Shown: positions 41,490-50,276 of the stretch, piece by piece | How the letters are laid out: the number at the start of each line of letters is the position of its first letter | Numbering within the stretch: the stretch's first letter is position 1 | From: Bacillus sp. HNG | GTDB lineage: Bacteria > Bacillota > Bacilli > Bacillales > Bacillaceae_L | Assembly (NCBI RefSeq): GCF_003400205.1 | Contig: NZ_QUQV01000005.1 | Span: 1-64,000, forward strand | Direction: 5' to 3' | DNA: 64,000 nt | Made by a program: the position numbers and the translations under genes | The notes under the pieces: generated by a model | Told to the model about the DNA's origin: nothing | Seen by the model: only the letters and a program-made list of their open reading frames with translations | Database searches by the model: none

Positions 41490-42180
41490 TTTTGGGGAGT
41501 TTTGGAAAGGTTCATGATATAAATGCGGATTTTAATTGACTTTTGGATAATTTAGGAAAAAACCATGACATAAACTCAAGATATGCGTTGGCTTTTGGAT
41601 AATTCAGGAAATAACCATATTATAAACTCAAGATATGCGTTGACTTTTGGATAATTCAGGAAAAAACCATGACATAAACTCAAGATATGTGTTGACTTTT
41701 GGATAATTCAGGAAATAACCATATTATAAACTCAAGATATGCGTTGACTTTTGGATAATTCAGGAAAAACCCATAACTTAAACTCTAGATATACGATGAC
41801 TTTTGGATATTTTAGGAAATAACCATAGCATAAACCCTAGATATACGTTGACTTTCGGATAATTTAGGAAATAACCATAGCATAAACTCTAGATATACGT
41901 TGACTTTTGGATATTTTAGGAAATAACCATAGCATAAACCCTAGATATACGTTGACTTTTGGATAATTTAGGAAATAACCATATTATAAACTCAAGATAT
42001 GCGTTGACTTTTGGATAATTCAGGAAAAACCCATAACTTAAACTCTAGATATACGTTGACTTTTGGATAATTTAGGAAATCCATAGCATAAACTCTAGAT
42101 ATACGTTGACTTTTGGATAATTCAGGAAAAGGCCCTAACATAAACGCAGGATATTAGTCCAATTTTGGATATTTCCGGAA
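41490..42180. repeat. tandem array 4 (family B, 52-bp period)
   Basis: Fourteen units marked by TTTTGG at 41490, 41541, 41593, 41645, 41697, 41749, 41801, 41853 (TTTCGG), 41905, 41957, 42009, 42061, 42111 and 42163. All steps are 52 except the first (51) and one of 50 caused by a 2-base loss. Unit landmarks are TTTTGGATAATTCAGGAAAT, ACCATAGCATAAACTCTAGA and TATACGTTGAC. Convergent genes flank it. Confidence 0.97.
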
Positions 42181-42221
42181 AAAGCTACTGCATAAAAATA
42201 ATAAAATTCCCCCAACCACGC

Positions 42222-42250
42222 AAAAAGGACTCCAACGAGGAGTCCTTTTT
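42222..42250. terminator. bidirectional terminator of sco
   Basis: A 12-bp perfect stem AAAAAGGACTCC / GGAGTCCTTTTT with loop AACGA, directly after the sco stop codon. Confidence 0.9.
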
Positions 42251-42255
42251 CCATC

Positions 42256-42825
42256 TTAAAGGATTGTCTTAATATCCTTTATAATTTCATCATACGGAGT
42301 GTCTGAAACCCCATCGTATTCTTTCAATACCGTACCATTTTGGTCAACTAAGTAAAATTTGATGACATGTAAAACTTGATCTTGACCTTCAGGTTTAGCA
42401 ACTAACGCTTTAAAGCTGTCTTTTGCAAATACGGTAATCTCATCAATGCCATAGCCGGTTAACAAATGCCAGTTTGATAAATCATCACTGTAACCTTCTG
42501 CATATTCTTTTAGCATTTCAGGAGTATCCACTTCTGGGTCAACTGAAAAGGAAACGAATTCAACGTCTAGTCCCTCGTCTTTAACCATGCTTTGAAGCTT
42601 GGCCATATGAGCAGTCATTGGCGGACAAACGGTGTCACATTGTGTGAAAATCATATCCGCAATCCAAACTTTCCCCTCTAAATCCTTCAAGCTAAAGTCT
42701 TCGCCATTCTGATCCACATAAGTGAAATCGGAAACCTCATAATTTAATGCATTTGGAATTCCACTACCGCATGCAGCTAAAACAAAAATAAGTGCGATCA
42801 CAATTAAAAATTTTATTTTTTTCAC
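42256..42825 (-). CDS. SCO1/SenC lipoprotein, cytochrome oxidase copper assembly
   Basis: A 189-residue lipoprotein (lipobox LAAC, Cys about 19) with a thioredoxin-like fold. The copper-binding CDTVCPP (CxxxC, about 62-68) and the distal His in HVIKFYLVD are present. The B. subtilis homologue YpmQ (BsSco) is needed to build the CuA site of cytochrome c oxidase. It acts on the outer face of the membrane. Confidence 0.93.
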   Translation of the reverse strand: MKKIKFLIVIALIFVLAACGSGIPNALNYEVSDFTYVDQNGEDFSLKDLEGKVWIADMIFTQCDTVCPPMTAHMAKLQSMVKDEGLDVEFVSFSVDPEVDTPEMLKEYAEGYSDDLSNWHLLTGYGIDEITVFAKDSFKALVAKPEGQDQVLHVIKFYLVDQNGTVLKEYDGVSDTPYDEIIKDIKTIL

Positions 42826-42981
42826 GTTTTCACCTACATTATCATTTTACCATTCAATAACTCATTTTAAAGAATATGTGACAAACTTACAACCAATATA
42901 GCTGTGAACAATTTTTGAACATATTGAATAGCGTGTCAACATAAAATGGACAAGGAGAGTGAGTTTCAGGAGGTTACGCTT

Positions 42982-43038
42982 ATGAAATTCGATTATTGCT
43001 ATCAGAAAGGTCATGTTAATCAATGCCTAAAGTTGTAA
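42982..43038 (+). CDS. 18-codon leader ORF overlapping the YitT-like gene
   Basis: MKFDYCYQKGHVNQCLKL with the strong ribosome binding site CAGGAGG seven bases before the ATG. It overlaps the start of the YitT-like gene by 16 bases in another frame, and that gene has only a weak AAAGGT site. Translation of the leader probably couples to it. Two Cys codons are present. Whether the peptide senses anything is unknown. Confidence 0.45.
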   Translation: MKFDYCYQKGHVNQCLKL

Positions 43039-43643
43039 TTACCTATATTTGTATTGTTTTTGGCGCATTTTTACAGGGGCTAGGTATGTCCTTATTCCTG
43101 TTTCCTCATAACATTCCTTCCGGTGGTGCCGCAGGGCTTGCGATTTTAATGAACCACTGGGTACAACTTCCATTAGGCTTGTCCCTTTGGATTGTCAATT
43201 TCTCCTTTTTAATATTAGCTTTAAAATATTTTGGATTTTCTTGGACTGTCAAAACAATGATAGCTGTTACGATCACATCTGTTACAGTGAGTTATGTATC
43301 AACCCTTGGCTCATTCCTTACCCCGTTTTTCTGGCTGGACCTTTTATGCGGCGCTGTGATTTTCGGAGTCGGAGTCGGGCTTTTGATAAGAAGTGGTTCA
43401 TCAAGTGGAGGGATGGTCATCCCGACGTTAATGATTGCCAAATATAATGATTGGTCACCAGGCAAAGTTATGCTTTGGATGAACTTTTTTATTTTTTTAT
43501 TAACGGCATCTGTCATTGATATTCGAATTGTCTTTTATGCCATTCTTTGTCAAACGGTATCAACGAATATCATTGATTTTATTTATCACCTTAGAGCCCC
43601 GACCTTTATCACAACAAACCAGCTAGGTTGGAGAAAAAAGTAA
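43023..43643 (+). CDS. YitT-family-like membrane protein (short form)
   Basis: A 206-residue protein with five to six membrane helices and the LFLFPHNIPSGGAAGLAIL motif (about 24-42) typical of YitT-family proteins, plus a second GVGLLIRSGSSSGGMVIPTL repeat. The soluble C-terminal DUF2179 domain of full-length YitT proteins is absent. Transport function is suspected but unproven. It starts inside the 18-codon leader. Confidence 0.75.
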   Translation: MPKVVITYICIVFGAFLQGLGMSLFLFPHNIPSGGAAGLAILMNHWVQLPLGLSLWIVNFSFLILALKYFGFSWTVKTMIAVTITSVTVSYVSTLGSFLTPFFWLDLLCGAVIFGVGVGLLIRSGSSSGGMVIPTLMIAKYNDWSPGKVMLWMNFFIFLLTASVIDIRIVFYAILCQTVSTNIIDFIYHLRAPTFITTNQLGWRKK

Positions 43644-43676
43644 AAAGTAAGAAAGCTAGGTTCACTTTCTTACTTT
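43644..43676. terminator. bidirectional terminator
   Basis: A 12-bp stem AAAGTAAGAAAG / CTTTCTTACTTT with a 9-base loop, between the YitT-like gene and the end of cysC. It overlaps two bases of the cysC stop codon. Confidence 0.75.
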
Positions 43677-44274
43677 AAAGAATTTCCTTTTGTTTTAAAT
43701 AATGAATAATTGATTCAACTGATTGTGAGATGGTTAATTGGTCTGTTTCGATCACCAGTTCTGGATCGTCCGGTTCTTCATATGGAGAGCTTATTCCGGT
43801 AAAATCGGAGATCTCTCCTTTTCTTGCTTTTTTATATAAGCCCTTTGGGTCACGATTTTCACAAACAGATATTGGGCATTTCACATACACCTCAATAAAT
43901 TCCCCTTCAGGAAACAATGCTCTCACCTGTTCGCGGTCTTCACGAAACGGTGAAATAAATGCTGTTGAGACGATTTGCCCACTGTCCACAAATAACTTGG
44001 AAACCTCACCAATGCGGCGAATATTTTCTTTACGATCTTCTTTGCTAAAACCAAGCCCTGCATTTAAGCCGTGTCGAATATTATCCCCGTCAAGGACATA
44101 ACTTTGCACATTTTTTGAAAAAAGCATCTGGTCAAGGGCATTTGCTAATGATGATTTTCCAGAACCTGAAAGACCGGTAAACCAAATCACACAGCTTTTA
44201 TGTTGATTTTGTTGTTGTCGATCTTGTTTCGTTACTGTTGATTGGTGCCATATAATATGTTGTTCTTCGCCCAT
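43675..44274 (-). CDS. cysC: adenylylsulfate kinase
   Basis: A 199-residue APS kinase: P-loop GLSGSGKSS (about 34-42), [10 protein letters not shown] with the APS-binding Asp/Arg, [12 protein letters not shown] and [10 protein letters not shown]. It makes PAPS from APS and ATP. The ATG at 44274 follows AAGGTGGGG. It is the last gene of the operon, 10 bases after sat. The B. subtilis counterpart in the matching cluster is YisZ. Confidence 0.95.
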   Translation of the reverse strand: MGEEQHIIWHQSTVTKQDRQQQNQHKSCVIWFTGLSGSGKSSLANALDQMLFSKNVQSYVLDGDNIRHGLNAGLGFSKEDRKENIRRIGEVSKLFVDSGQIVSTAFISPFREDREQVRALFPEGEFIEVYVKCPISVCENRDPKGLYKKARKGEISDFTGISSPYEEPDDPELVIETDQLTISQSVESIIHYLKQKEIL

Positions 44275-44284
44275 AGTCCCCACC

Positions 44285-45433
44285 TTATATCTTCGAATAT
44301 TGTTCAGCCATGCCTCGAATGAGTACCTCGACTACTTCTGGTCTGCTAAATTCCTTTGGTGGTTTTTTTCCCGCTTTCAGCATTTCTCGTACCTTTGTTC
44401 CTGATAGGATGACATGATCTTCCTTATTGTGCGGACAAGTCTTGGCGGACGCCATATTTCCACACTTTTTACAGAAAAAGCTATGCTCAAAAAATAATGG
44501 TTGAATTCCTAGTTCTTCTTCCGAAAAATGACTAAAAATATTTTGTGAATCATAGGTGCCATAATAATTTCCAACCCCTGCATGGTCACGTCCTACGATA
44601 AAATGTGTACAGCCATAGTTTTTCCGAACTAATGCATGAAAAATCGCTTCCCTTGGGCCTGCATACCGCATCGCAGCTGGAAATACAGATAGGAACACTC
44701 TGTTTTTCGGATAATATTTTTCTAGCAGAACCATGTAGCTTTCCATTCGAATATCACTCGGAATATCATCCTCTTTCGTTTCACCAACTAACGGGTTTAA
44801 AAACAATCCATCGACTACTTCTAAAGCAGATTTTTGAATATACTCATGTGCACGATGAACAGGATTCCTTGTTTGAAATCCGACTACCTTTTTCCAGCCT
44901 AAGTGCTCAAACACCGCTCTAGTTTCTATTGGATCCAAATAAAAGGTCTCGAACTTCTTTTTCTTTGGACGTTTGACAAGATGGATCGGACCGGCGATAT
45001 AAACATTTGGTCTTTCATATAATTTATTGACGCCAGGGTGTTTGGTGTCCGTTGTCCGATATACCTTAAAAGCTTCCACTACTTTGTCTGGGATATATTT
45101 TTCTGTTACTTCGATAATTCCGTAAACTTCACTGTTTTGAACCAATCGAACCTTTTCACCGATTGCGATCTTCTTTGCTGTTGAATTGTCTACTGCTAAT
45201 GTAATGGGAATAGACCACGGAAGCCCATTTGCAAGTCTCATCGACTGAAGAATGGATTCGTAGTCGGCTTTTCCTACAAAGCCTTCCAGCGGACTATAGG
45301 CTCCTACCGCAAGTAATTCCAAGTCACTTAACTCCATGTTGCTTAGTTCAATTTGTTTGTCGATTTCTTCATGGTTAATTGTTGGATTATAACGATTAAC
45401 CAGTGTACCGCCATGCGGTTTACTTAATACCAC
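44285..45433 (-). CDS. sat: sulfate adenylyltransferase (ATP sulfurylase)
   Basis: A 382-residue ATP sulfurylase: [12 protein letters not shown] with the nucleotide-binding Hxx[13 protein letters not shown], and the C-terminal metal-binding [15 protein letters not shown]. It forms APS from sulfate and ATP. The GTG at 45433 lies eight bases after GGAGG inside cysH and gives an N-terminus ([11 protein letters not shown]) typical of the family. It overlaps cysH by 14 bases. The B. subtilis counterpart in the matching cluster is YitA. Confidence 0.95.
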   Translation of the reverse strand: MVLSKPHGGTLVNRYNPTINHEEIDKQIELSNMELSDLELLAVGAYSPLEGFVGKADYESILQSMRLANGLPWSIPITLAVDNSTAKKIAIGEKVRLVQNSEVYGIIEVTEKYIPDKVVEAFKVYRTTDTKHPGVNKLYERPNVYIAGPIHLVKRPKKKKFETFYLDPIETRAVFEHLGWKKVVGFQTRNPVHRAHEYIQKSALEVVDGLFLNPLVGETKEDDIPSDIRMESYMVLLEKYYPKNRVFLSVFPAAMRYAGPREAIFHALVRKNYGCTHFIVGRDHAGVGNYYGTYDSQNIFSHFSEEELGIQPLFFEHSFFCKKCGNMASAKTCPHNKEDHVILSGTKVREMLKAGKKPPKEFSRPEVVEVLIRGMAEQYSKI

Positions 45434-46151
45434 TTTCAAAACCTCCATTTACATGTAATCCGCATTCTGTTTTATCGGAATTAGCCCATCTGCCTGAACG
45501 CATATCGCCATTTAGCGCTTGGTTCGTACAGGGTGCACAGCCAATGCTCGGATAATTTCTGTCGTGCAATTCATTATAGGGAAGGTTATTAAGCTTGATA
45601 TAGGTCCAAACATCGTCCCACGTCCAGTGAATAAGCGGACATATCTTTATGTTTTTAAACTTTTCGTCCTTATTTAGATATTCTGTATTTTTTCGGGTTG
45701 GTCCCTGTTCACGACGCAAACCCGAAATCCAGGCCTTTGTACCAGCAAGCACCTCATTTAATGGTTCAATCTTTCGAATTTGACAGCATAAATTCGGATT
45801 CGTCTTCCATAGCTCATCACCGTATTTTCTAGCCTGTTCCGTTAGATTTAATTCCGGTTTCTTCATTTCTATATGGAGATTCGGATATTTTTCTTTTATT
45901 TTATCAATGAGTTCATATGTTTCTTTAAAATGGAGCCCTGTATCTAAAAAGACAATTCTTGCCGTTTTATTTACTTTTGATATGAGGTCAATTAAAACGA
46001 TTCCCTCCGCCCCAAAACTACATGCGTACACAATATCTTCAGCTGAATATGTGCTATATGCCCACTTTAAAATGTCGTAATAGTCTTTGTTATTGTTCAC
46101 AACTGCTGAAACGATTTCCTCATTCCAATTTTCATATGTGATGGCGCCCAA
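45420..46151 (-). CDS. cysH: phosphoadenylyl/adenylyl-sulfate reductase
   Basis: A 243-residue CysH: PP-loop-like [11 protein letters not shown], the Cys pair [16 protein letters not shown] (second Cys pair of the 4Fe-4S cluster) and the C-terminal ECGLH nucleophile. Presence of all four cluster Cys points to the iron-sulfur form, which can use APS and often PAPS. Product is sulfite. TTG 46151 is nine bases after AGGAGG; the gene overlaps the phosphatase gene by 20 bases. B. subtilis YitB is the likely counterpart. Confidence 0.92.
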   Translation of the reverse strand: MGAITYENWNEEIVSAVVNNNKDYYDILKWAYSTYSAEDIVYACSFGAEGIVLIDLISKVNKTARIVFLDTGLHFKETYELIDKIKEKYPNLHIEMKKPELNLTEQARKYGDELWKTNPNLCCQIRKIEPLNEVLAGTKAWISGLRREQGPTRKNTEYLNKDEKFKNIKICPLIHWTWDDVWTYIKLNNLPYNELHDRNYPSIGCAPCTNQALNGDMRSGRWANSDKTECGLHVNGGFESGIK

Positions 46152-46692
46152 TCTGGAGTTCCTCCTCTCCAACCTCGATTGTTAGCAACTGATTATTTTT
46201 TATCTCGAGTTGATTCATTTGATCGATGTTGCCAAATCTATGATAGGATAGGCAAGCTCGGATCCAGGACCCATGCCCAAATACTAAAATCGACTCGTAG
46301 TTCTTGTATTTCTCAATAAATGTGATGATACGTGTTTCTAAATCTGCAATCTTTTCCCCTAGCACAATTTCACGCGGGTTTGTATACCAATTATGTTTAT
46401 GTGTTTCAATAAGTTGCTGTTTTTCTTTCCCCTCAAATTTCCCGAAATGAAGCTCATTCAACAATTGCTCAATCTCAAAATGGTTATACCCATAGGCTTT
46501 CGCGGTTTGTTGTGTTCGGAGTAGAGCACTGGTTAACACTAAGGAGTAAGGGTATTTTAATTGTTGTTTGTTTTTTTCGATTTCCTCTTTGTTAGCCTCA
46601 CTAATTTCTAGTATTGGAATGTCACGAATACCTTGAAGAACCCCTTTCTCATTCCATTCGGTCGGAAGATGCCTGATTAAGGTAAGTTCCAT
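46132..46692 (-). CDS. histidine phosphatase family protein in the sulfolactate operon
   Basis: A 186-residue phosphoglycerate-mutase-like phosphatase: LIRHLPTEWN (phosphorylated His, about residue 8), LTSALLRTQQTA, ELHFGKFEGK and VFGHGSWIR with the second catalytic His. It overlaps comA by 16 bases and cysH by 20, so it is tightly locked into the operon. The position corresponds to ComB (YitC, 2-phosphosulfolactate phosphatase) in B. subtilis. Dephosphorylation of phosphosulfolactate is therefore a good guess, not shown by sequence. Confidence 0.88.
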   Translation of the reverse strand: MELTLIRHLPTEWNEKGVLQGIRDIPILEISEANKEEIEKNKQQLKYPYSLVLTSALLRTQQTAKAYGYNHFEIEQLLNELHFGKFEGKEKQQLIETHKHNWYTNPREIVLGEKIADLETRIITFIEKYKNYESILVFGHGSWIRACLSYHRFGNIDQMNQLEIKNNQLLTIEVGEEELQIGRHHI

Positions 46693-47450
46693 GTTTTCTC
46701 CCCCATGAAAAAGGTTTCGCTTCGTAGTCCCATCCTTTGTGCTTCCAACACAAGTACATCATTAATTTTGACGTTACCAAGATTGACATTTGTACCAAAT
46801 TGGTTGATGAAAAACATTTGCTGCTTAGGTGTTGGTGCTTCGAAAATAAGCTTATTGACGTCGATATTTTTTGAAATCTGATCAATTAACTCCGTGTTAA
46901 CATTCCCTTTCGAGTTGTAGATACCAGCGGTACCTGAATCTCTTCCTTCCGTTATGACATATCTACAGCCCGCTGCTAGTAGCAAGTTAATTTCATGCTC
47001 CCATTCAGATAACGGCATTTCCTTGTCTTGATCCTTCGAACCCACTTCCGCAATCACATTAAAATGTTTTTTTAATTTTCTGATGAGTGAAAGCCTTTTA
47101 TGAAGTGGGATATCCACTGTTCCGTTTGATACTTCAATCCATTCTATTCCAAGCTCTTGTAGGCATTCGGTATATTCTCCAAGCTTTTCCTGAACGTAGC
47201 ATTTTTCAAATAGCGTTCCGCCACAATATGGGATGACCTTATATTTTTTATAAAGATTGATTTTTTCTTGTAGGTTTGGGGTTACATAAGCGGAGCCAAT
47301 CCCGATTTTTGCGATATCTATATAAGCATGGTAATCACGTAAATACGCCTCTAACATGCCAATAGGCGTACCAAAATCAGCAATTGATGTAATTCCATAG
47401 CTTCGTTCTCCCTTTGTTCGCAATGGAACATCTAGAAAGTCCATAGGCAT
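46677..47450 (-). CDS. phosphosulfolactate synthase (ComA family)
   Basis: A 257-residue TIM-barrel enzyme of the ComA/YitD family: IDIAKIGIGSAYVTPNLQEK, YCGGTLFEK, EWIEVSNGTVDIP, EVGSKD, VITEGRDSGTAGIY and FEAPTPKQQ. It adds sulfite to phosphoenolpyruvate to give 2-phospho-3-sulfolactate. In B. subtilis the product leads to sulfolactate in spores. ATG 47450 lies four bases after GGAGG. It is the first gene of the operon. Confidence 0.92.
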   Translation of the reverse strand: MPMDFLDVPLRTKGERSYGITSIADFGTPIGMLEAYLRDYHAYIDIAKIGIGSAYVTPNLQEKINLYKKYKVIPYCGGTLFEKCYVQEKLGEYTECLQELGIEWIEVSNGTVDIPLHKRLSLIRKLKKHFNVIAEVGSKDQDKEMPLSEWEHEINLLLAAGCRYVITEGRDSGTAGIYNSKGNVNTELIDQISKNIDVNKLIFEAPTPKQQMFFINQFGTNVNLGNVKINDVLVLEAQRMGLRSETFFMGEKTWNLP

Positions 47451-47688
47451 AAATCCTCCTTTATCAACAAGCACTAATTCATCCGTTTTAAACTCTATTT
47501 TGTTACATACACCCATCTTCTTACAGTTGCTATGTTATTCAAAAATAGGTAAATGGTGTATAGAATGGGCTTTTCTATTGCTCCTTTAACTGGAAACTAC
47601 TTACTGAATAGGTATCATCACAAATTGAAAAAATAGTAAGGCATTAATTGATTTAAATTTCACACCGTATATAAGGAGATGCAAAAAC

Positions 47689-48936
47689 TTGTCCAGCAAA
47701 AAAAATTCAGCAATGACAATTGTTGCGATTGGTTCAATTCCACTGATCCTTGTACTTGGTAATTCAATGCTCATCCCTGTCTTACCTCAAATGCAAAAAG
47801 AATTAGATATTAGTCAATTTCAGGTGAGTCTTGTCATTACTACTTTCTCAGTAGCAGCAGCGATTTCAATCCCATTGCTCGGTTATTTCTCAGATCGCTT
47901 TTCTAGAAAAGCCGTGATCATACCTGCACTCATTCTTTACGGTACAGGTGGACTACTCGCTGGGGCTGCATCCGCATGGTTTTCTAATCCATATTTTTGG
48001 ATCATGGCTGGTCGGGTTATGCAGGGAATAGGAGCAGCAGGTACTGCACCTATCGCAATGGCACTTACAGGTGATTTATTTAAAGGTGGCAAACAAAGCC
48101 GCGTTTTAGGGCTAGTTGAAGCCTCAAATGGCTTTGGAAAAGTCATTTCGCCGATAATAGGGTCATTACTCGCCTTGTTATTTTGGTATGCGGCCTTTTT
48201 CGCTTTCCCAATCTTTTGTTTAATATCTGTGCTTCTCACGGTCTTTTTCGTGAAAGAAAAAAAACAAAAGAAAGAACCACCTCCACTCAAAAAATATGTT
48301 CACGGATTGTTTTCGGTATTTAAAAACGAAGGTAGATGGTTATTTACAGCCTATTTGGCTGGCGCAACTTGTTTATTCACCCTGTTTGGTATTCTCTTTT
48401 ATTTATCTGATGTACTTGAGAAAACCTATAATACAGATGGAGTTCTTAAAGGAGCGATTTTAGCCATTCCCCTTTTATGTATGACGACAACTTCCTACAT
48501 TACCGGGAGTAAAATCGGGAAAAAAATGCCATTAATGAAAAAGCTCATCATCATTGGGTTAGCGCTCATGACCGTTTCATTTGCACTGTTAGTGTTTTTT
48601 GAAAGCCTGATTCCGTTTATTGCAGTGTTGGCTATCAGTAGTATCGGAACCGGACTTGTACTGCCGTGTATTAATAGTTTTATCACCGGTTCAGTTTCAA
48701 CTGAAAAGCGAGGTTTCGTTACCTCCCTTTATGGCTCAGTTCGATTTTTAGGAGTGGCAATTGGTCCGCCTATTTACGGTTGGTTAATGAACTGGTCACG
48801 TTCAGGAATGTTCTTAACTACCGCTTCATTGACACTTGTCGTTGGTCTGTTATGTATGATATTGATTCGGGTGAAAAAGAAAAAACCGAGCAAGGAAACA
48901 AATGATTCTGTGTTCAAAAAATTGCAGTTTACGTAA
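47689..48936 (+). CDS. MFS exporter (YitG/YmfD-like)
   Basis: A 415-residue major facilitator with 12 membrane segments: [17 protein letters not shown] (motif A, about 64-80), [15 protein letters not shown] (motif B) and a basic KKKKPSK tail. TTG start after AAGGAGATG. It is divergent from the sulfolactate operon; in B. subtilis an MFS gene (yitG) is in the corresponding cluster. Export of sulfolactate or an unrelated compound is equally open. Confidence 0.82.
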   Translation: MSSKKNSAMTIVAIGSIPLILVLGNSMLIPVLPQMQKELDISQFQVSLVITTFSVAAAISIPLLGYFSDRFSRKAVIIPALILYGTGGLLAGAASAWFSNPYFWIMAGRVMQGIGAAGTAPIAMALTGDLFKGGKQSRVLGLVEASNGFGKVISPIIGSLLALLFWYAAFFAFPIFCLISVLLTVFFVKEKKQKKEPPPLKKYVHGLFSVFKNEGRWLFTAYLAGATCLFTLFGILFYLSDVLEKTYNTDGVLKGAILAIPLLCMTTTSYITGSKIGKKMPLMKKLIIIGLALMTVSFALLVFFESLIPFIAVLAISSIGTGLVLPCINSFITGSVSTEKRGFVTSLYGSVRFLGVAIGPPIYGWLMNWSRSGMFLTTASLTLVVGLLCMILIRVKKKKPSKETNDSVFKKLQFT

Positions 48937-48951
48937 AAAGGAGGAATTGTC

Positions 48952-49239
48952 TTGCAAATATTTGTTTCCCCAGAGTTGATCAAGGAAGAATGCCAAATTT
49001 TAAATATCGTCAATCAAGATAAAAAGGCACTTGGCTATATTGCATTCTTCTTTGATGATAAAAAAATGTATGTCTATGGACATTGTGAGGAAATGGGTGT
49101 CAGTAAGGATTTCAAAGATACAATCACACCGTACATCCAAGGAATGGCTAAAGCAAAGCCGGACCTAGACATTCTCTCTTATATTTCAATTGGTGGAGAA
49201 AAACTGGATTTATCGGATGAAGAATCAGAAAGTGAGTAA
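48952..49239 (+). CDS. small hypothetical acidic protein
   Basis: A 95-residue soluble protein: beta-type segments KALGYIAFFFDDKKMYVYGHC, a helical middle, and an acidic tail LSDEESESE. TTG start seven bases after AAAGGAGG, 15 bases downstream of the MFS gene, so probably cotranscribed. No known family is recognised. Confidence 0.7.
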   Translation: MQIFVSPELIKEECQILNIVNQDKKALGYIAFFFDDKKMYVYGHCEEMGVSKDFKDTITPYIQGMAKAKPDLDILSYISIGGEKLDLSDEESESE

Positions 49240-49266
49240 GGATATCGGTTTCGATATCCTTTTTTG
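49238..49266 (+). terminator. rho-independent terminator
   Basis: AAGGATATCG, loop GTTT, CGATATCCTT, then TTTTT. It ends the MFS transcript and overlaps the stop codon at 49239. Confidence 0.9.
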
Positions 49267-49380
49267 TTGTCTAATTCGTCGTGCTATGCATTTCTTATTT
49301 TGACAAAATGGTGAATTCATTATGTGTGAGGAAGGGATATGTTAAAATGAGCTTACAATGTAAATGAAAGGTTTGTTTTT

Positions 49381-49860
49381 ATGAAAAAACTTGTTGTCTT
49401 TCTCATGCTTATTCTCGTGTTTGGATTATTTGGATGCTCCCAAAATGACGATGCTCATGATGCCAACGGCGAAGAACATGTTATAGGAGATATACGCGAG
49501 GAAACGGCTTCAATCGATGTGATGCCATCTTTTTTAGATGGTAAGTCAGAGGAAATGGTGACAATTTATAAAGCTGCTGCCATGCATCAGGATCTTTTAG
49601 AATCAATGCCTTGCTACTGTGGATGCGCTGACTCTGTAGGTCATCGAGATAATTATGATTGCTTTGTTCATGATAATAAAGGCGATGCGGTCGTTTGGGA
49701 TGATCACGGCACTAAATGTATGGTATGTTTAGAAATCGCTGCTACAGCCGTATTAGAATATTCAAATGGTAAATCTCCAAGTGAAATTCGGGCAATGATT
49801 GATGAAACCTATAAAGAGGGTTACGCTAATCCAACACCTACTCCAATGCCGGAAATCTAA
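49381..49860 (+). CDS. PCYCGC-motif lipoprotein
   Basis: A 159-residue lipoprotein (lipobox LFGC, Cys about 19) with ESMPCYCGCADSVGHRDNYD (about 76-95) and a later KCMVCLE, the hallmarks of the PCYCGC-motif family in bacilli. The Cys/His-rich domain probably binds metal outside the membrane. The C-terminus is Pro/Thr-rich (NPTPTPMPEI). The exact role is unknown. Confidence 0.85.
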   Translation: MKKLVVFLMLILVFGLFGCSQNDDAHDANGEEHVIGDIREETASIDVMPSFLDGKSEEMVTIYKAAAMHQDLLESMPCYCGCADSVGHRDNYDCFVHDNKGDAVVWDDHGTKCMVCLEIAATAVLEYSNGKSPSEIRAMIDETYKEGYANPTPTPMPEI

Positions 49861-49896
49861 AAAATGACGTGTGAAAACTCACACGTCATTTTTTAG
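49861..49896 (+). terminator. strong rho-independent terminator
   Basis: AAAATGACGTGTGA / TCACACGTCATTTT, a 14-bp perfect stem with loop AAAC, followed by more T residues. Confidence 0.95.
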
Positions 49897-49977
49897 ATTT
49901 TCGACAAATTATATTTGAGTGGAGCGTTGTAGTAAACGGCTCAAAGTTCCTTCAAAAAATCCTATGAGATTCTTCAC

Positions 49978-50220
49978 TCAAAGACATTTCATCCAGTATC
50001 TTAGCATATTTTGTCCTTAAAGCGCTCTATCAGAGACATTTTGTTCGGTACCCCTAATCGATTTGTCCTTAAAGCGATCTCTCAAAGACATTTCGTTCGG
50101 TAACCTTGTACGTTTTGTACTTGACGCGATCTATCAAAGACATATAATTAATTGGTATAGTTTACATGTTTTGTCCTCGACAACAATCATATCAAAAATG
50201 TCTACAAGATCTATAGTCAC
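49978..50220. repeat. tandem array 5 (family C, 52-bp period)
   Basis: Four recognisable units with AGACAT at 49982, 50034, 50086 and 50138, all 52 apart, and TTTGTCC-type boxes at 50009, 50061 and 50113. The fourth box, at 50169, is displaced by 4 bases. Unit landmarks are CTCAAAGACATTTCGTTCGG and TTTTGTCCTTAAAGCGATCT. A weak dyad (TGTCCTT / AAAGACA) lies in each unit. It sits between the convergent PCYCGC and degV genes. Confidence 0.9.
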
Positions 50221-50232
50221 TTTTCTCCTATT

Positions 50233-50264
50233 GAAAAAATACCCTGGAGTATCACTCCAAGGTA
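50233..50264 (-). terminator. rho-independent terminator of degV
   Basis: Minus strand TACCTTGGAGT, loop GAT, ACTCCAGGGTA, then TTTTTT. It lies 12 bases after the degV stop. Confidence 0.88.
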
Positions 50265-50276
50265 CTAATAATCGAT

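Noticed and set aside
43675-47450. Ordinary assimilatory sulfate operon
   Set aside because: No sulfite reductase, sulfate permease or siroheme genes are present, while phosphosulfolactate synthase is the first gene. A sulfolactate role fits better, although the sulfite could also feed Cys synthesis.
21287-50220. CRISPR arrays
   Set aside because: All five arrays repeat the entire 52-53 bp unit, including the parts that would be spacers. There are no unique spacers and no cas genes nearby.
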